Origin: Micromonospora sp. CP22
GTDB lineage: Bacteria; Actinomycetota; Actinomycetes; Mycobacteriales; Micromonosporaceae
Assembly: GCF_009712475.1 (NCBI RefSeq)
Contig: NZ_VCJO01000027.1
Coordinates: 1-47,237, forward strand
DNA length: 47,237 nucleotides
Direction: 5' to 3'
How positions within the stretch are numbered: position 1 is the stretch's first letter; each line of letters starts with the position of its first letter. Of this stretch, positions 33,452 to 41,205 are shown piece after piece. The position numbers and the translations under genes are program-made. The notes under the pieces were generated by a model. The model had not been told where the DNA came from. It saw only the letters and a list, made by a program, of their open reading frames with translations, and made no database searches.

Positions 33452-34975
33452 CTAGTAGTCAGGAATTTCGACGATGCTGAAGTTCGCCATCAGGTGCGCG
33501 GTCATCGCCTCTCGGGGGCAGCGGGTGCCGCTCGGGCTCAGGTCCGCGGTCAGGCCGTCGCACGCCGGCCGTTCGCTCAGCCGGCACGGGCCGTCGAAAT
33601 GCTCGCACCGGCGGCGACCGAACGACCACTCCATGAGCAGTGATCGCATGTGGGAGACCATCTGCGCCTGGAACGCCTGGCGCACGGGGCCTGTCGCCTC
33701 CTCCTCGTGGATCTGCGCCGGTCCCCAGCTTCGCATCGGCACCCGGTTGAAGATCTCTCGTAGCGCCTCGCGCGGCGCGCGGGCGATCTCGAAGAAGGGG
33801 CTGCCTCCGCCGATGTCCTCGCGCGTGCTGAGATTCTGCATGAAGAGCGTCCGCCAGTTGGTAAGCATGCCCGGTGGGACGGGTGACCAGGTCCGCAGTT
33901 CGTCGAACAGCCGGTCGACTCCGGCGGCGGCGATGCCGGGCAGTTCGGCAAGATTCGTCATCGGCGCGCCGACCGCGCGCAGAAGCGTCTCCTGAAAGGT
34001 GCGGGTCTCTTCGGCCGATCCGTCGCGGATCCCGATGGCGGAACCTGCGTCGGCCCGCGCTTCCAGTAACTTCAGGTAGTTGTCGAAGGCGAACCGGCCG
34101 CCGGTCTCGGGGATTTCCCCGGTCCGCACCAGCACTTCGAGCCAGTCGTCCATGTTCAGGGCGGCGTCGATGATGGCCATGATCTCCACCAGCGCGGTGG
34201 CTCGCGCCTGGTCGCCGAGGCGATGCTGGGCAATGGCGGCGTACATCCCGGCCGCGATCCCGTACGGCTCGAACGGCAGAAATCGCAGGGTGTGGAATTC
34301 CTGACGCTCGGCCAGGGAGAGTTCTGGCCGCTCGACAACGTTCCGGAACCCCTCGACGGCGGCACTCAGCCCCTCGAACAGGTGCTTCGTCCCGAGCAGA
34401 ACATGACTGGCGGCCGAACCCGACGCGCGGCGTACCTGGCCGAGGTCGAAGAAGCGCAGGCGTCCCGCCGCACCGATCCGGTCGTCCGGGTAGACGGACA
34501 TGCCGTGGTCGTCGCGCGGCGGCCCGCCGAAGAAGCTTTCCAACTCCTCCGGCCGGTATTGATGGCCGCCGTCGGCGCACCAGCTCACCGCGGTCAGGGC
34601 GTTGACGATGTCGGAGTAGCGGCGAAATCCCGAGGAGTGTTCGTACACCATTGGGTCGACCAGAATCCGCGGTCCGACGATCCCTGCCGCGGCCTTGCTT
34701 GCCTCGCTGGTCATCGCGGCCATCATCCGCATCTGTAGATGCGCGTCCCAGAACCACCGGATGCCTGTCATGGTGGTAGTCACCTGCCAGACGTGGGCCA
34801 CCTCGTGGGCCATGGCGGGCACCGGAAGAACCGCCCCGACACCTTCCTGGGTGCTGACTTCCCTGTTCCGCTCGCTGAGCAGGCCGGCACCGAAGTGCAT
34901 GTTCATCGAGGCCGGATCGACGAAGGCGATGTCGTCAAGGTTCTCCGTACGCAACACGGAGAGCCAGGGTGTCAT
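33452..34975 (-). CDS. Putative HExxH metallopeptidase-like protein, partner of a 2-TM protein
   Basis: 507 residues, family not recognised. Near the N-terminus is a zincin-type motif HEVAH (residues 57-61, in PAMAHEVAHVWQVTT), set in a helix as in metallopeptidases. The rest is helical (SAAVEGFRNVVERPELSLA, then EIMAIIDAALNMDDWLEVLV). The C-terminal 50 residues carry four cysteines (RRRCEHFDGPC, PACDG, TRCPRE) that could bind a metal. Its ATG overlaps the stop of the upstream TM gene by four bases (ATGA), so the two are co-expressed. It lies between transfer genes of the element. A toxin-like protease or effector role is inference. Confidence 0.78.
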   Translation of the reverse strand: MTPWLSVLRTENLDDIAFVDPASMNMHFGAGLLSERNREVSTQEGVGAVLPVPAMAHEVAHVWQVTTTMTGIRWFWDAHLQMRMMAAMTSEASKAAAGIVGPRILVDPMVYEHSSGFRRYSDIVNALTAVSWCADGGHQYRPEELESFFGGPPRDDHGMSVYPDDRIGAAGRLRFFDLGQVRRASGSAASHVLLGTKHLFEGLSAAVEGFRNVVERPELSLAERQEFHTLRFLPFEPYGIAAGMYAAIAQHRLGDQARATALVEIMAIIDAALNMDDWLEVLVRTGEIPETGGRFAFDNYLKLLEARADAGSAIGIRDGSAEETRTFQETLLRAVGAPMTNLAELPGIAAAGVDRLFDELRTWSPVPPGMLTNWRTLFMQNLSTREDIGGGSPFFEIARAPREALREIFNRVPMRSWGPAQIHEEEATGPVRQAFQAQMVSHMRSLLMEWSFGRRRCEHFDGPCRLSERPACDGLTADLSPSGTRCPREAMTAHLMANFSIVEIPDY

Positions 34976-35559
34976 CGACCCTTCTCCGGCCCGGACGAGA
35001 GGTCCGCGATGATCGTCTCGACCGTCGTGTCCCGAGCGCGGCCGTCAGACATACCCGACGCCATCAGAAAGGACACTCGCGCCTTCTCCAGCGCTTGCAA
35101 ATCGTCACGGACGGCGTCAGCGCGCCGGCTCTGGGCGCGGTAGAGCCGATAGAAGAGCCAGGTCACGAGCGCCGAGGGCACGGAGAACCCGGCGGCGGTC
35201 CAGGCCCCGTCCGCGAAGTTGAGGGCGGCGAGCACCGACGCGGTCAGCGTCACCAGGAACGTCACCGTGCCCAGAACCACCACGAAGCCGAAAGCCTGAC
35301 GAGCGCCGGCTCTCGCCTCGGCCCGAGCCTCGGCGAGGTCGGCCGATCCGGCCGCCAAGAACTCGGCCAGTGCCCGCATGGCGCGCGGCGATGTCCGGCG
35401 GTTGCCGCTGGGCCGGTGCAGAATGCCACCGCTCTGCCCATTGTCGGCGGCTGGCTCCTCGGCGCGGGCCATGGCGAGCGCCTCGCCTGCCCAGTGGCGG
35501 CCGTCATCGCTGCGGAGCCGGTGAAGAAGGGTTTCGAGGGATTCGGCGGAAGGGCTCAT
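34972..35559 (-). CDS. 2-TM protein resembling TRADD-N-associated membrane domain
   Basis: 195 residues. A soluble N-terminal part of about 75 residues is followed by a helix rich in Ala and Arg (DLAEARAEARAGARQAF). Two membrane helices follow (about 89-113, FGFVVVLGTVTFLVTL; about 119-140, SVPSALVTWLFYRLY) and then a helix carrying RADAVRDDLQALEKARVSF. This two-helix module with flanking helices resembles the TRADD-N-associated TM domain of bacterial conflict systems, where it is thought to anchor or gate an effector. Assignment is from pattern memory only. Translationally coupled to the HExxH protein gene. Confidence 0.65.
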   Translation of the reverse strand: MSPSAESLETLLHRLRSDDGRHWAGEALAMARAEEPAADNGQSGGILHRPSGNRRTSPRAMRALAEFLAAGSADLAEARAEARAGARQAFGFVVVLGTVTFLVTLTASVLAALNFADGAWTAAGFSVPSALVTWLFYRLYRAQSRRADAVRDDLQALEKARVSFLMASGMSDGRARDTTVETIIADLSSGPEKGR

Positions 35560-36137
35560 CGGGTGACGTCTTTCGCAAGATCCGGAGAGTGGTGTGCCGC
35601 CCCTTCATGGTCGCATCAGGACAGTCCGACCTCCAAGGGTTGCCCAACGAAAGTGGGCTACCGCCGAGAGTGACACGGGGGAACAACCTCCGGGCTTCGC
35701 GGTCGGCATAGAGCAAAATCGGCGGGTGTTGCCCGGGGAAGAGTTCGACACGTCCTGCTGCCGGGCCTGCCGGGGTCGCGTCACCTGGCCGCCCTCAACC
35801 TCGTCGAGTCACTTCGCTAGGACGAGTGGGGTCTGATCCCATTTACTACGACCAACTACAACCTGCCGACATCGCACTGTTCGACAACATCGCCGCTGTC
35901 AGCGCTGCGGATGGCCCGCCGCAGTAGGCTGCCGACGCCTACCGCAGCGCCCCTCGCCTGCCCGCCCCGGCCCCGCTTGCCGACGGCGGCCGACCCGGGC
36001 AGTGGCCTCCAGGCGTGGCAACTCTCGCCGAGAACCACTGAAGGCGGAACCGTCCGCAATCCAAACAACACTCGCAGAGAAGGCAGTATGAAGCGCCCGT
36101 CGGCATGCGGGCGCGGACCACGTCGTCGTCGCGGGTG
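35560..36137. other. Gap of about 580 bases with gene fragments only
   Basis: No full gene. Two short stretches look formerly coding on the plus strand: HVLLPGLPGSRHLAALNLVE ending at about 35820, and a GTG frame at 35826-35927 giving PIYYDQLQPADIALFDNIAA before a TAG. They fit no family I know and may be debris of the inserted segment. This is the right edge of the insertion that separates the VirB6-like gene from the PrgI gene. Confidence 0.45.
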
Positions 36138-37076
36138 TCATCGGGCCATCGCGCGCGCTCGGCCGAGGCCGGGAACGGCCCTGGACAGTTGCTGGACGAC
36201 CACGACGCGCACGACCGCGCCGAGGAAGCTGGTGTTGCGCCCGGACTGGGACACGTACCGGCCGACCAGGCCGGGGATCTTGACCGTGTACCAGAGCAGC
36301 ACCATGACCACGAACAGGTTCAGCACCGGTCCCGGTTCGGCGGGCAGACCCAGCGCGGGCAGCATGTGCCGCGGGTCGAGCAGCATCCACTGCCCGGCCT
36401 GCAGCATCAGCGCCTGCAGCACCGGCGTGGCGAGGCAGCCGGTGTAGCCGCGCCACCACAACCGGGCCAGGCCGTCGGTCTGCGGCAGCGCGTGGCAGGC
36501 CAGAGCGAGCGGCGCCGCCGCCGTGAGGACCAGCAGGGTGGTCAGCCGCACGATCAGGCTGAACGCGGTCATAGCGAGCAGCACCGTGATGAGCAGCGCG
36601 ATGACCACGAACAGCAGCGCCGGCAACCCCGAGCCTTCCTCGGCTGCGGCGTGGACGTGCGTGTTGACGGCGGTGAACGCCCCGTCGGGGCTGTGGCCGG
36701 GTTCGGACAACGCCTCGGTCAGGCCGTTCGCCACGTCGATGGCCATGCCGCACAGCAGCTGGGAGAAGTGGGCGCTGACGAACCCCACGACCAGGCGTGG
36801 CGCAAGGTCCTTGATCGTGTAGCGGGACCGCTCGTCGCCGCCGGAAACCATGACCAGGATCCCGGCGGTGACGAACGCGAGGACGAAGACCGTGTCCACG
36901 ATCCAGGTGGCACGGCCCGTGAGGGCCTGCACCTGCGGCAGGCCCGTCACGTCAGGTGTGATCAACAGGAATCTCGCGATCGCGCCGAGGACCGCGTCGA
37001 AGCACGCGAGGATCGCCGCGGCGACCCACCGCATGACCGTGTCGAGGATGTTGGCGACCGGGAACAGCAAGCCCAT
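36138..37076 (-). CDS. VirB6/TrbL-like conjugation membrane protein
   Basis: 312 residues with six or seven membrane helices, among them WIVDTVFVLAFVTAGILVM, LLFVVIALLITVLLAMTAF and LTTLLVLTAAAPLALA. A large loop (SEPGHSPDGAFTAVNTHVHA) separates the early helices. The LVLTAAAPLALACHALPQTD stretch with a following WWRGYTGCL is characteristic of VirB6/TrbL-like channel components in actinobacterial elements. It starts four bases after the pilin stop, with GGGGGC as ribosome site, so the two form one unit. A 482-codon plus-strand frame over this region is a shadow. Confidence 0.85.
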   Translation of the reverse strand: MGLLFPVANILDTVMRWVAAAILACFDAVLGAIARFLLITPDVTGLPQVQALTGRATWIVDTVFVLAFVTAGILVMVSGGDERSRYTIKDLAPRLVVGFVSAHFSQLLCGMAIDVANGLTEALSEPGHSPDGAFTAVNTHVHAAAEEGSGLPALLFVVIALLITVLLAMTAFSLIVRLTTLLVLTAAAPLALACHALPQTDGLARLWWRGYTGCLATPVLQALMLQAGQWMLLDPRHMLPALGLPAEPGPVLNLFVVMVLLWYTVKIPGLVGRYVSQSGRNTSFLGAVVRVVVVQQLSRAVPGLGRARAMAR

Positions 37077-37079
37077 GCC

Positions 37080-37493
37080 TCAGCCCCCGACGATGCCTCT
37101 GACGATTTGCAGCAGCACCGGCGCGAGCACCGCCAGGCCGTAGCCCACCAGCGCGTTCTTCAAGGCGGCCTTGGCCTTGTCGACCTGGGCGGGGTCACCG
37201 CCCGCGGTGGCGTAGTAGACCCCGGCCAGGACCAGGAACAGCGTGGCCACCGCGCCCAGGATCCCCATGATCCATGCCTGGATGTTCGCGATGACCTGCG
37301 GCAACGAGTTGGCCGCGAGATAGACCGGGGTGCCCGGGTCCGCGAACGCGGCGGAGGGCACGGCGACCAGGATCGCGACGGTGGCCATATGTACGGCGAC
37401 GGCGACGGCGCCGGCCCGGCGCGGAGTGCGGCGCCGGGTAACGGCGCGGCCGGACAGGAACGTGCGGGCGCGCGGAAGTCGCGTGCGAGACAT
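37080..37493 (-). CDS. VirB2/TrbC-like pilin subunit
   Basis: 137 residues from ATG 37493, with GGAGGTGAG upstream; the open frame to 37766 is not credible. A long basic leader (RTRLPRARTFLSGRAVTRRR) and a hydrophobic stretch (AGAVAVAVHMATVAILVAV) end in a likely signal cleavage AFA-D. The mature part of about 80 residues has two membrane helices: IMGILGAVATLFLVLAGVYY, and a second one in GYGLAVLAPVLLQIVRGIVG. Between them is a charged loop with GGDPAQVDKAKAALKNA, the pattern of VirB2-like pilins. It heads the leftward transfer operon. Confidence 0.85.
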   Translation of the reverse strand: MSRTRLPRARTFLSGRAVTRRRTPRRAGAVAVAVHMATVAILVAVPSAAFADPGTPVYLAANSLPQVIANIQAWIMGILGAVATLFLVLAGVYYATAGGDPAQVDKAKAALKNALVGYGLAVLAPVLLQIVRGIVGG

Positions 37494-38118
37494 TGGGACT
37501 CTCACCTCCCGCCCCGCGCCGCACCTGCAAACGGTGCGCGCTGGGGCGACTAGCGGAAGACGGGTAGGAACCGCCGCCGGGCGTAGCGGGAGGTGAACGG
37601 GCGTACCGCGTGGAGAATCCCCGGGAGGAGCACGTCCTCCCTCATGGGTTTGGCGGCTTCGATGTGGTGTCAGCGCATCAAAAGGGGCGCGGCACCCGGG
37701 GCACACGACACGCGCGTGCCTCCCACTAGCCCGACGGCGGGCAGCATCCCCCGGGGCCCGGGCCATCGATGGCGCCGGCGGGAAACATCTGCACCCACCA
37801 ACCGGGCTTTGTCAGACATGGCGAACACCCAGAGACCTGACAGGGCACCCGCGATTCTCACAGGGCAGGCGCACCGGCATATCGAGGGCGATGGGTGTCT
37901 ACCCGGCGCGGGCGAGAACCGGCGCTGCGCTTGTGCCTGTCGAATGCTTTGTCACTCTCGTCGGCTCCCGCGTTCGGCGGCCCGCTCAGGCAGTCGGCCG
38001 CGTCCGCGGCGCCTGTTGCCCGACACAGCGGCTTCGTGGTGACAGCGGCGCCGGGTGGTGGGCATGGTTCGGGCCCGGCGCGATGGTCACGCCGGGCCCG
38101 AGCAGGGGGAATGCGTCG
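37494..38118. promoter_or_regulatory. Upstream region of the transfer operon with CTGACA-type sites
   Basis: These 625 bases have no convincing gene. They hold TTTGTCAGA (37808-37816) and CTGACAGG (37837-37844). An element at 37788-37819, read on the minus strand, is nearly identical over about 29 bases to 40224-40252 in front of the methyltransferase operon, and GGTGTCAGCGCATCA at 37666-37680 also recurs at about 40245-40259. Both copies point toward their operon. A 63-codon minus frame here starts within the repeat and is not called a gene. Confidence 0.6.
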
Positions 38119-39171
38119 TCAGGCCGCCGCGGCGGCAGAGCCCACTCGGTGGCGCGCGGCTGCCCTACCGGCCCGGATCTTGGCGCGGATGTCGTGGCGC
38201 CGGGTCAACTCGTCGCGCAGCCGCGGGGACAGCGGCCCGGTGAGCAGGCCGACGTCGAGCGCCCACGCCAGCCGGGCGTCGGCCCGGTTGAGGCGCATCC
38301 GCAGCACATCCACTTCGACATCCAGGGTCTCGGCGACCAAGGCGGGAGTGCGCCGGGCGAGGCGGATCGCGATGTACGGCTCGACGTCCTCGCCGTCGAT
38401 GACCCCGAGAGCCTCGGCCCGGTACACCAGCAGGTCGACGTGCCCGTACGGGTGACGCGGCAGGCGGGACTCGGCGGCGTGCTCGATGTCGTCGACGAGA
38501 GGGTACTCGCGCTGGGCCAGGCGCAGGTCCCGCCCGGCGCGCCACGCGGCGAAGCACAGGCTGGCGTGCGGGGCGTCGCGGCCGGGGTCCACGCCGCCGC
38601 GCAGGCCCTCCAGGAATCCGGTGAGGATCTCCGCGTCGATGTCGGCCGGGTCGCCGTGGTATCCGGCGGCGAGGCTGCCGGCCATGGCCACGAGTGCCGG
38701 CATGGCCATCCCGACGGCGGCGATCACCCACTCCGGTCTGCCCTGCCGGGCGCGGCGGATCAGCTCCCGCCACACAGCGTCACGGGCGGCGTACGCGCTC
38801 GGATGCGCCATCAGCCAGTCCCGCAGTACCGGCAACGGAACCTCGCCGAACGGCAAATCAAGATCGATGCCGGCAGGTGCCGACGCGCCGAGATCACCGG
38901 CGGTGGTGCCGGCGCATCCGGCAGCGGCTGTGACGCCGCCTGCGGACACGGACGTGCCGCACTCGGCAGTGCCGGAATCGGCGGTGCCGCGAGTGCCGGA
39001 CACGGTAGTGCCGGCGCCTGCCGAGCCGGTGGTGCCGGGCGTGCCGGCACGGGTGAGCGCGGCACAGTCGAGGGTCAGTGGCGCCGGGTCGACGGTCAGC
39101 GCCGCGAACGCCTTGTCGGCGGCCCGCAGCGCGGACGCCGGCCAGTCGTCACGAAGGTCGGACTCGCTCAT
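38119..39171 (-). CDS. Unknown protein with low-complexity N-terminus, sigma-like C-terminal half
   Basis: 350 residues from ATG 39171. Residues about 25-85 are a Gly/Thr/Ser/Ala repeat (GTPGTTGSAGAGTTVSGTRG) from reiterated GTGCCGG-type DNA. The C-terminal two thirds are helical (RDAVWRELIRRARQGRPEWV, then DPADIDAEILTGFLEGLRGG, then CFAAWRAGRDLRLAQ). An end segment (IAIRLARRTPALVAETLDVE, then VLRMRLNRADARLAWAL) recalls sigma-70 regions 2 and 4 in a degenerate form. It could be an element-specific transcription factor, but the similarity is weak. Its upstream region is dense in CTGACA/TGTCAG sites. Confidence 0.7.
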   Translation of the reverse strand: MSESDLRDDWPASALRAADKAFAALTVDPAPLTLDCAALTRAGTPGTTGSAGAGTTVSGTRGTADSGTAECGTSVSAGGVTAAAGCAGTTAGDLGASAPAGIDLDLPFGEVPLPVLRDWLMAHPSAYAARDAVWRELIRRARQGRPEWVIAAVGMAMPALVAMAGSLAAGYHGDPADIDAEILTGFLEGLRGGVDPGRDAPHASLCFAAWRAGRDLRLAQREYPLVDDIEHAAESRLPRHPYGHVDLLVYRAEALGVIDGEDVEPYIAIRLARRTPALVAETLDVEVDVLRMRLNRADARLAWALDVGLLTGPLSPRLRDELTRRHDIRAKIRAGRAAARHRVGSAAAAA

Positions 39172-39313
39172 GGGATGGGGCTCCAAACCAAAGGCAGCAG
39201 GGATGTGCCGCAAGAACGGCGAACAGCACCCAGTGCGCCACAGCCCCCTCACAACGGCCTGACGAAGCAGGTCAACGGGGGAAATAGCTGTCCGCGCGAA
39301 ACGCTCACCCAAT

Positions 39314-39545
39314 CTGACAAGGCTTGGACTGTCAGGAATGAAAATATGACAAGGAATCGATTGTCAGGAATCCTTGCAGAGTGCAGTGAGGGTCGTGAGC
39401 TGCCTTGTCGGGCTCGCCGTAGCCTGATCGTCCTCCACCGCCGATCCTGGACAGGGCCGACCCGTGCGATGGGCGTGGGAAAGCTGACAACGCTGCGGGA
39501 AGCTCACCGTGATCCGAAACCGCGATCTGACAAGGCTCTGACAAA
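39314..39545. repeat. Dense cluster of CTGACA/TGTCAG motif copies
   Basis: Copies lie at 39314-39322 (CTGACAAGG), 39329-39336 (CTGTCAGG), 39347-39354 (TGACAAGG) and 39361-39368 (TTGTCAGG), alternating in orientation every 15-18 bases. More are at 39483-39490, 39527-39535 (CTGACAAGG) and 39538-39545. No gene covers 39172-40284. Regular spacing near one to two helical turns suggests cooperative protein binding, as an operator array or iterons. Confidence 0.75.
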
Positions 39546-39775
39546 CCCTCTTCCCGATAGAACAACGGTCCTGCCATCCGAGGTTCCGTCGCGGGCGTAG
39601 TTGCTCCGGTCGTAGTAGCGGTGGACGGCGGACACGCGCCGAGTTGCTCGCCCGGCGCCTTCGCGCGGCCGGCGCCCACTGCTCGGGGGACCGGAGCGAT
39701 GGACAGCCCGGCCTCCAGCGCCGCGACCGACGCCAGCGCGCGTCGCCGCCGGGTGGCCGAGCGCGCCGGCCGAGG

Positions 39776-39918
39776 ATGTGAGCCGAACTGCGAACTGCGA
39801 CACGGCACCGCCGGACAGCCGGGACTGCCGCGGTGCTGTCGAGTCGCCGGAAAGTGCCCACAGACTGCCAGGTGTCGAACTGCCGGAGGTGCCGCGGCAA
39901 TACCGAACTGCCGCGCCC
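39776..39918. repeat. GAACTGC-type short repeats
   Basis: Within the same non-coding region, GAACTGC or a close variant occurs about seven times in 140 bases: gaactgcgaactgcgac near 39784, ggactgccg near 39825, agactgcca near 39865, and gaactgccg near 39880 and 39905. They differ from the CTGACA motif. They may belong to an origin of replication or transfer, or be simple-sequence drift. Confidence 0.45.
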
Positions 39919-40071
39919 GCCACCCGGCGCCCGCCCATCGGCAGGTGCCAGCGTCGCCGCGACATCCGGCGGCCACACGGTGTCCGAGCCTGCCGACGCC
40001 TTCCGCCGCTCCGTCACCGCGATACAGAGCGTGACGACCGGTCCGGCGCCGCGAGAGAGACTCCGGCGGAT

Positions 40072-40252
40072 CTGACAGTGCGGGTCGCTGAGGTCCTTGC
40101 CGTCGCCCGCCGGTGCGCTCGGCACGTCAGCCAGGTATCAGGACCCAAACCGAGCTGTCATGGCCTTGCGGGCGCCTTGTCAGACACCGAGGACGCTTGT
40201 CAGAGTCCGCGGTGTTCGCCAGGTCTGACAGACCCCGGTTGGTGGGTGTCAG
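40072..40252. promoter_or_regulatory. CTGACA/TGTCAG sites before the DNA-modification operon
   Basis: Copies at 40072-40078 (CTGACAG), 40155-40161 (CTGTCAT), 40176-40184 and 40196-40204 (both CTTGTCAGA), 40224-40232 (TCTGACAGA) and 40247-40252. The stretch 40224-40252 is almost the same as the element before the transfer operon at 37788-37819. The operon start is ATG 40285. Confidence 0.7.
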
Positions 40253-40284
40253 CGCATCACGGCGCGGCGCGGAGCCGACATCGC

Positions 40285-41205
40285 ATGAGTCGATCCACAC
40301 CGCACACCCCGCAGCCCCACGGCGACCCGGCCCAGACCGACGGCGCCGACCCGACTCTCCTGGTCGATCTGGTTGCCGGCGACCCGCCGGTGCCGATCAC
40401 CGTGTGGCGTACCGCCCGCGACGGCGACGACCCCACCACCGGCGTTCCCGCCCGCCTGGCCTACCGACTGATCTGCGCGTACAGCCGGCCCGGCGAGGCG
40501 GTCGTCGACCTCACCGACGGCCACGCCTTGACCGCCGCCTGCCAGCGCGGACAACGCCGGCACCACACGGCGTGGTTCACCGATACGGCCTCGCTGATCA
40601 TCGGCCCGGCCACGCCGCTGCCCGACGTCGAGATCGACACCGGCCTCGATGAGGCGATCGGGGCCGGCCTGGACGGGCCGGAGCCGCTCGACCTGGCCGT
40701 CTGGTTCGGTGACGACCTCACCGACCCGACCATCCCGCCGGTCCCCGCCCTGCCCCCGGACGCGGACGCCAGCGTCGCCGGCGTCACTAGCCTGGTGGTC
40801 GCCTGCTGGCCCCTGGACCGTTCCGGCGAAGTGTCCAACCGTGTCCGCCTGGCCTGGCTGCTCGCCGCGTGCGCGCGGCTGCTGCGCCCGGGCGGCTGCC
40901 TGGTCCTGGTGGTCGGCACTCCGGTCGGCACGCCTACCACTCCGGAGGACTTCCGTCCCCTGGTCGCGGCGGCTTCCGCCGCCGGGCTCGGCTACCTGCA
41001 GCACATCGTCGCCGTCGACGCCGAGGCCGACGGCGACCAGTTCACCTACTTCGCCAGCGACGAGGAACTGCTCGCCCTCGCCGCTGGCGAGGACGGCCAG
41101 CGGTGGGCGGTCGCGCATCTGCGGGTGCACGCCGACTGTTTCGTGTTCAGCCAGACCCAGCCGCCCACGCCGCGGCGCCGACGGGGTGGTGACGCCCGTG
41201 CCTAG
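40285..41205 (+). CDS. Degenerate SAM-methyltransferase-like protein
   Basis: 306 residues from ATG 40285, with GGAG upstream. It looks like a methyltransferase fold related to its neighbour: PGEAVVDLTDGHALTAACQR stands where a DPFxGxGTT motif is expected, and LRPGGCLVLVVG is the usual post-motif strand. The (T/N)SPPY catalytic motif is missing, and the equivalent text reads LAVWFGDDLTDPTIPP. It may be an inactive partner or specificity subunit for the next gene product. It heads a rightward four-gene operon, overlapping the next start by 8 bases. The longer frame to 39778 crosses the repeats and is rejected. Confidence 0.7.
   Translation: MSRSTPHTPQPHGDPAQTDGADPTLLVDLVAGDPPVPITVWRTARDGDDPTTGVPARLAYRLICAYSRPGEAVVDLTDGHALTAACQRGQRRHHTAWFTDTASLIIGPATPLPDVEIDTGLDEAIGAGLDGPEPLDLAVWFGDDLTDPTIPPVPALPPDADASVAGVTSLVVACWPLDRSGEVSNRVRLAWLLAACARLLRPGGCLVLVVGTPVGTPTTPEDFRPLVAAASAAGLGYLQHIVAVDAEADGDQFTYFASDEELLALAAGEDGQRWAVAHLRVHADCFVFSQTQPPTPRRRRGGDARA

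Noticed and set aside
36105..37553. 482-codon plus-strand open frame
   Set aside because: Antisense of the VirB6-like and pilin genes; His/Arg/Gln-rich shadow.
37670..37819. Small minus-strand frame starting MSDKARLVGADVS
   Set aside because: Its start codon lies inside the duplicated regulatory element and it has no ribosome site; better read as non-coding promoter DNA.
39314..40252. CRISPR array
   Set aside because: The repeats are only 6-9 bases, in both orientations and irregularly spaced, without long repeats, unique spacers or cas genes.
39778..40284. N-terminal extension of the first modification-operon gene
   Set aside because: The frame is open but crosses repeat-rich non-coding DNA, and ATG 40285 has its own ribosome site.
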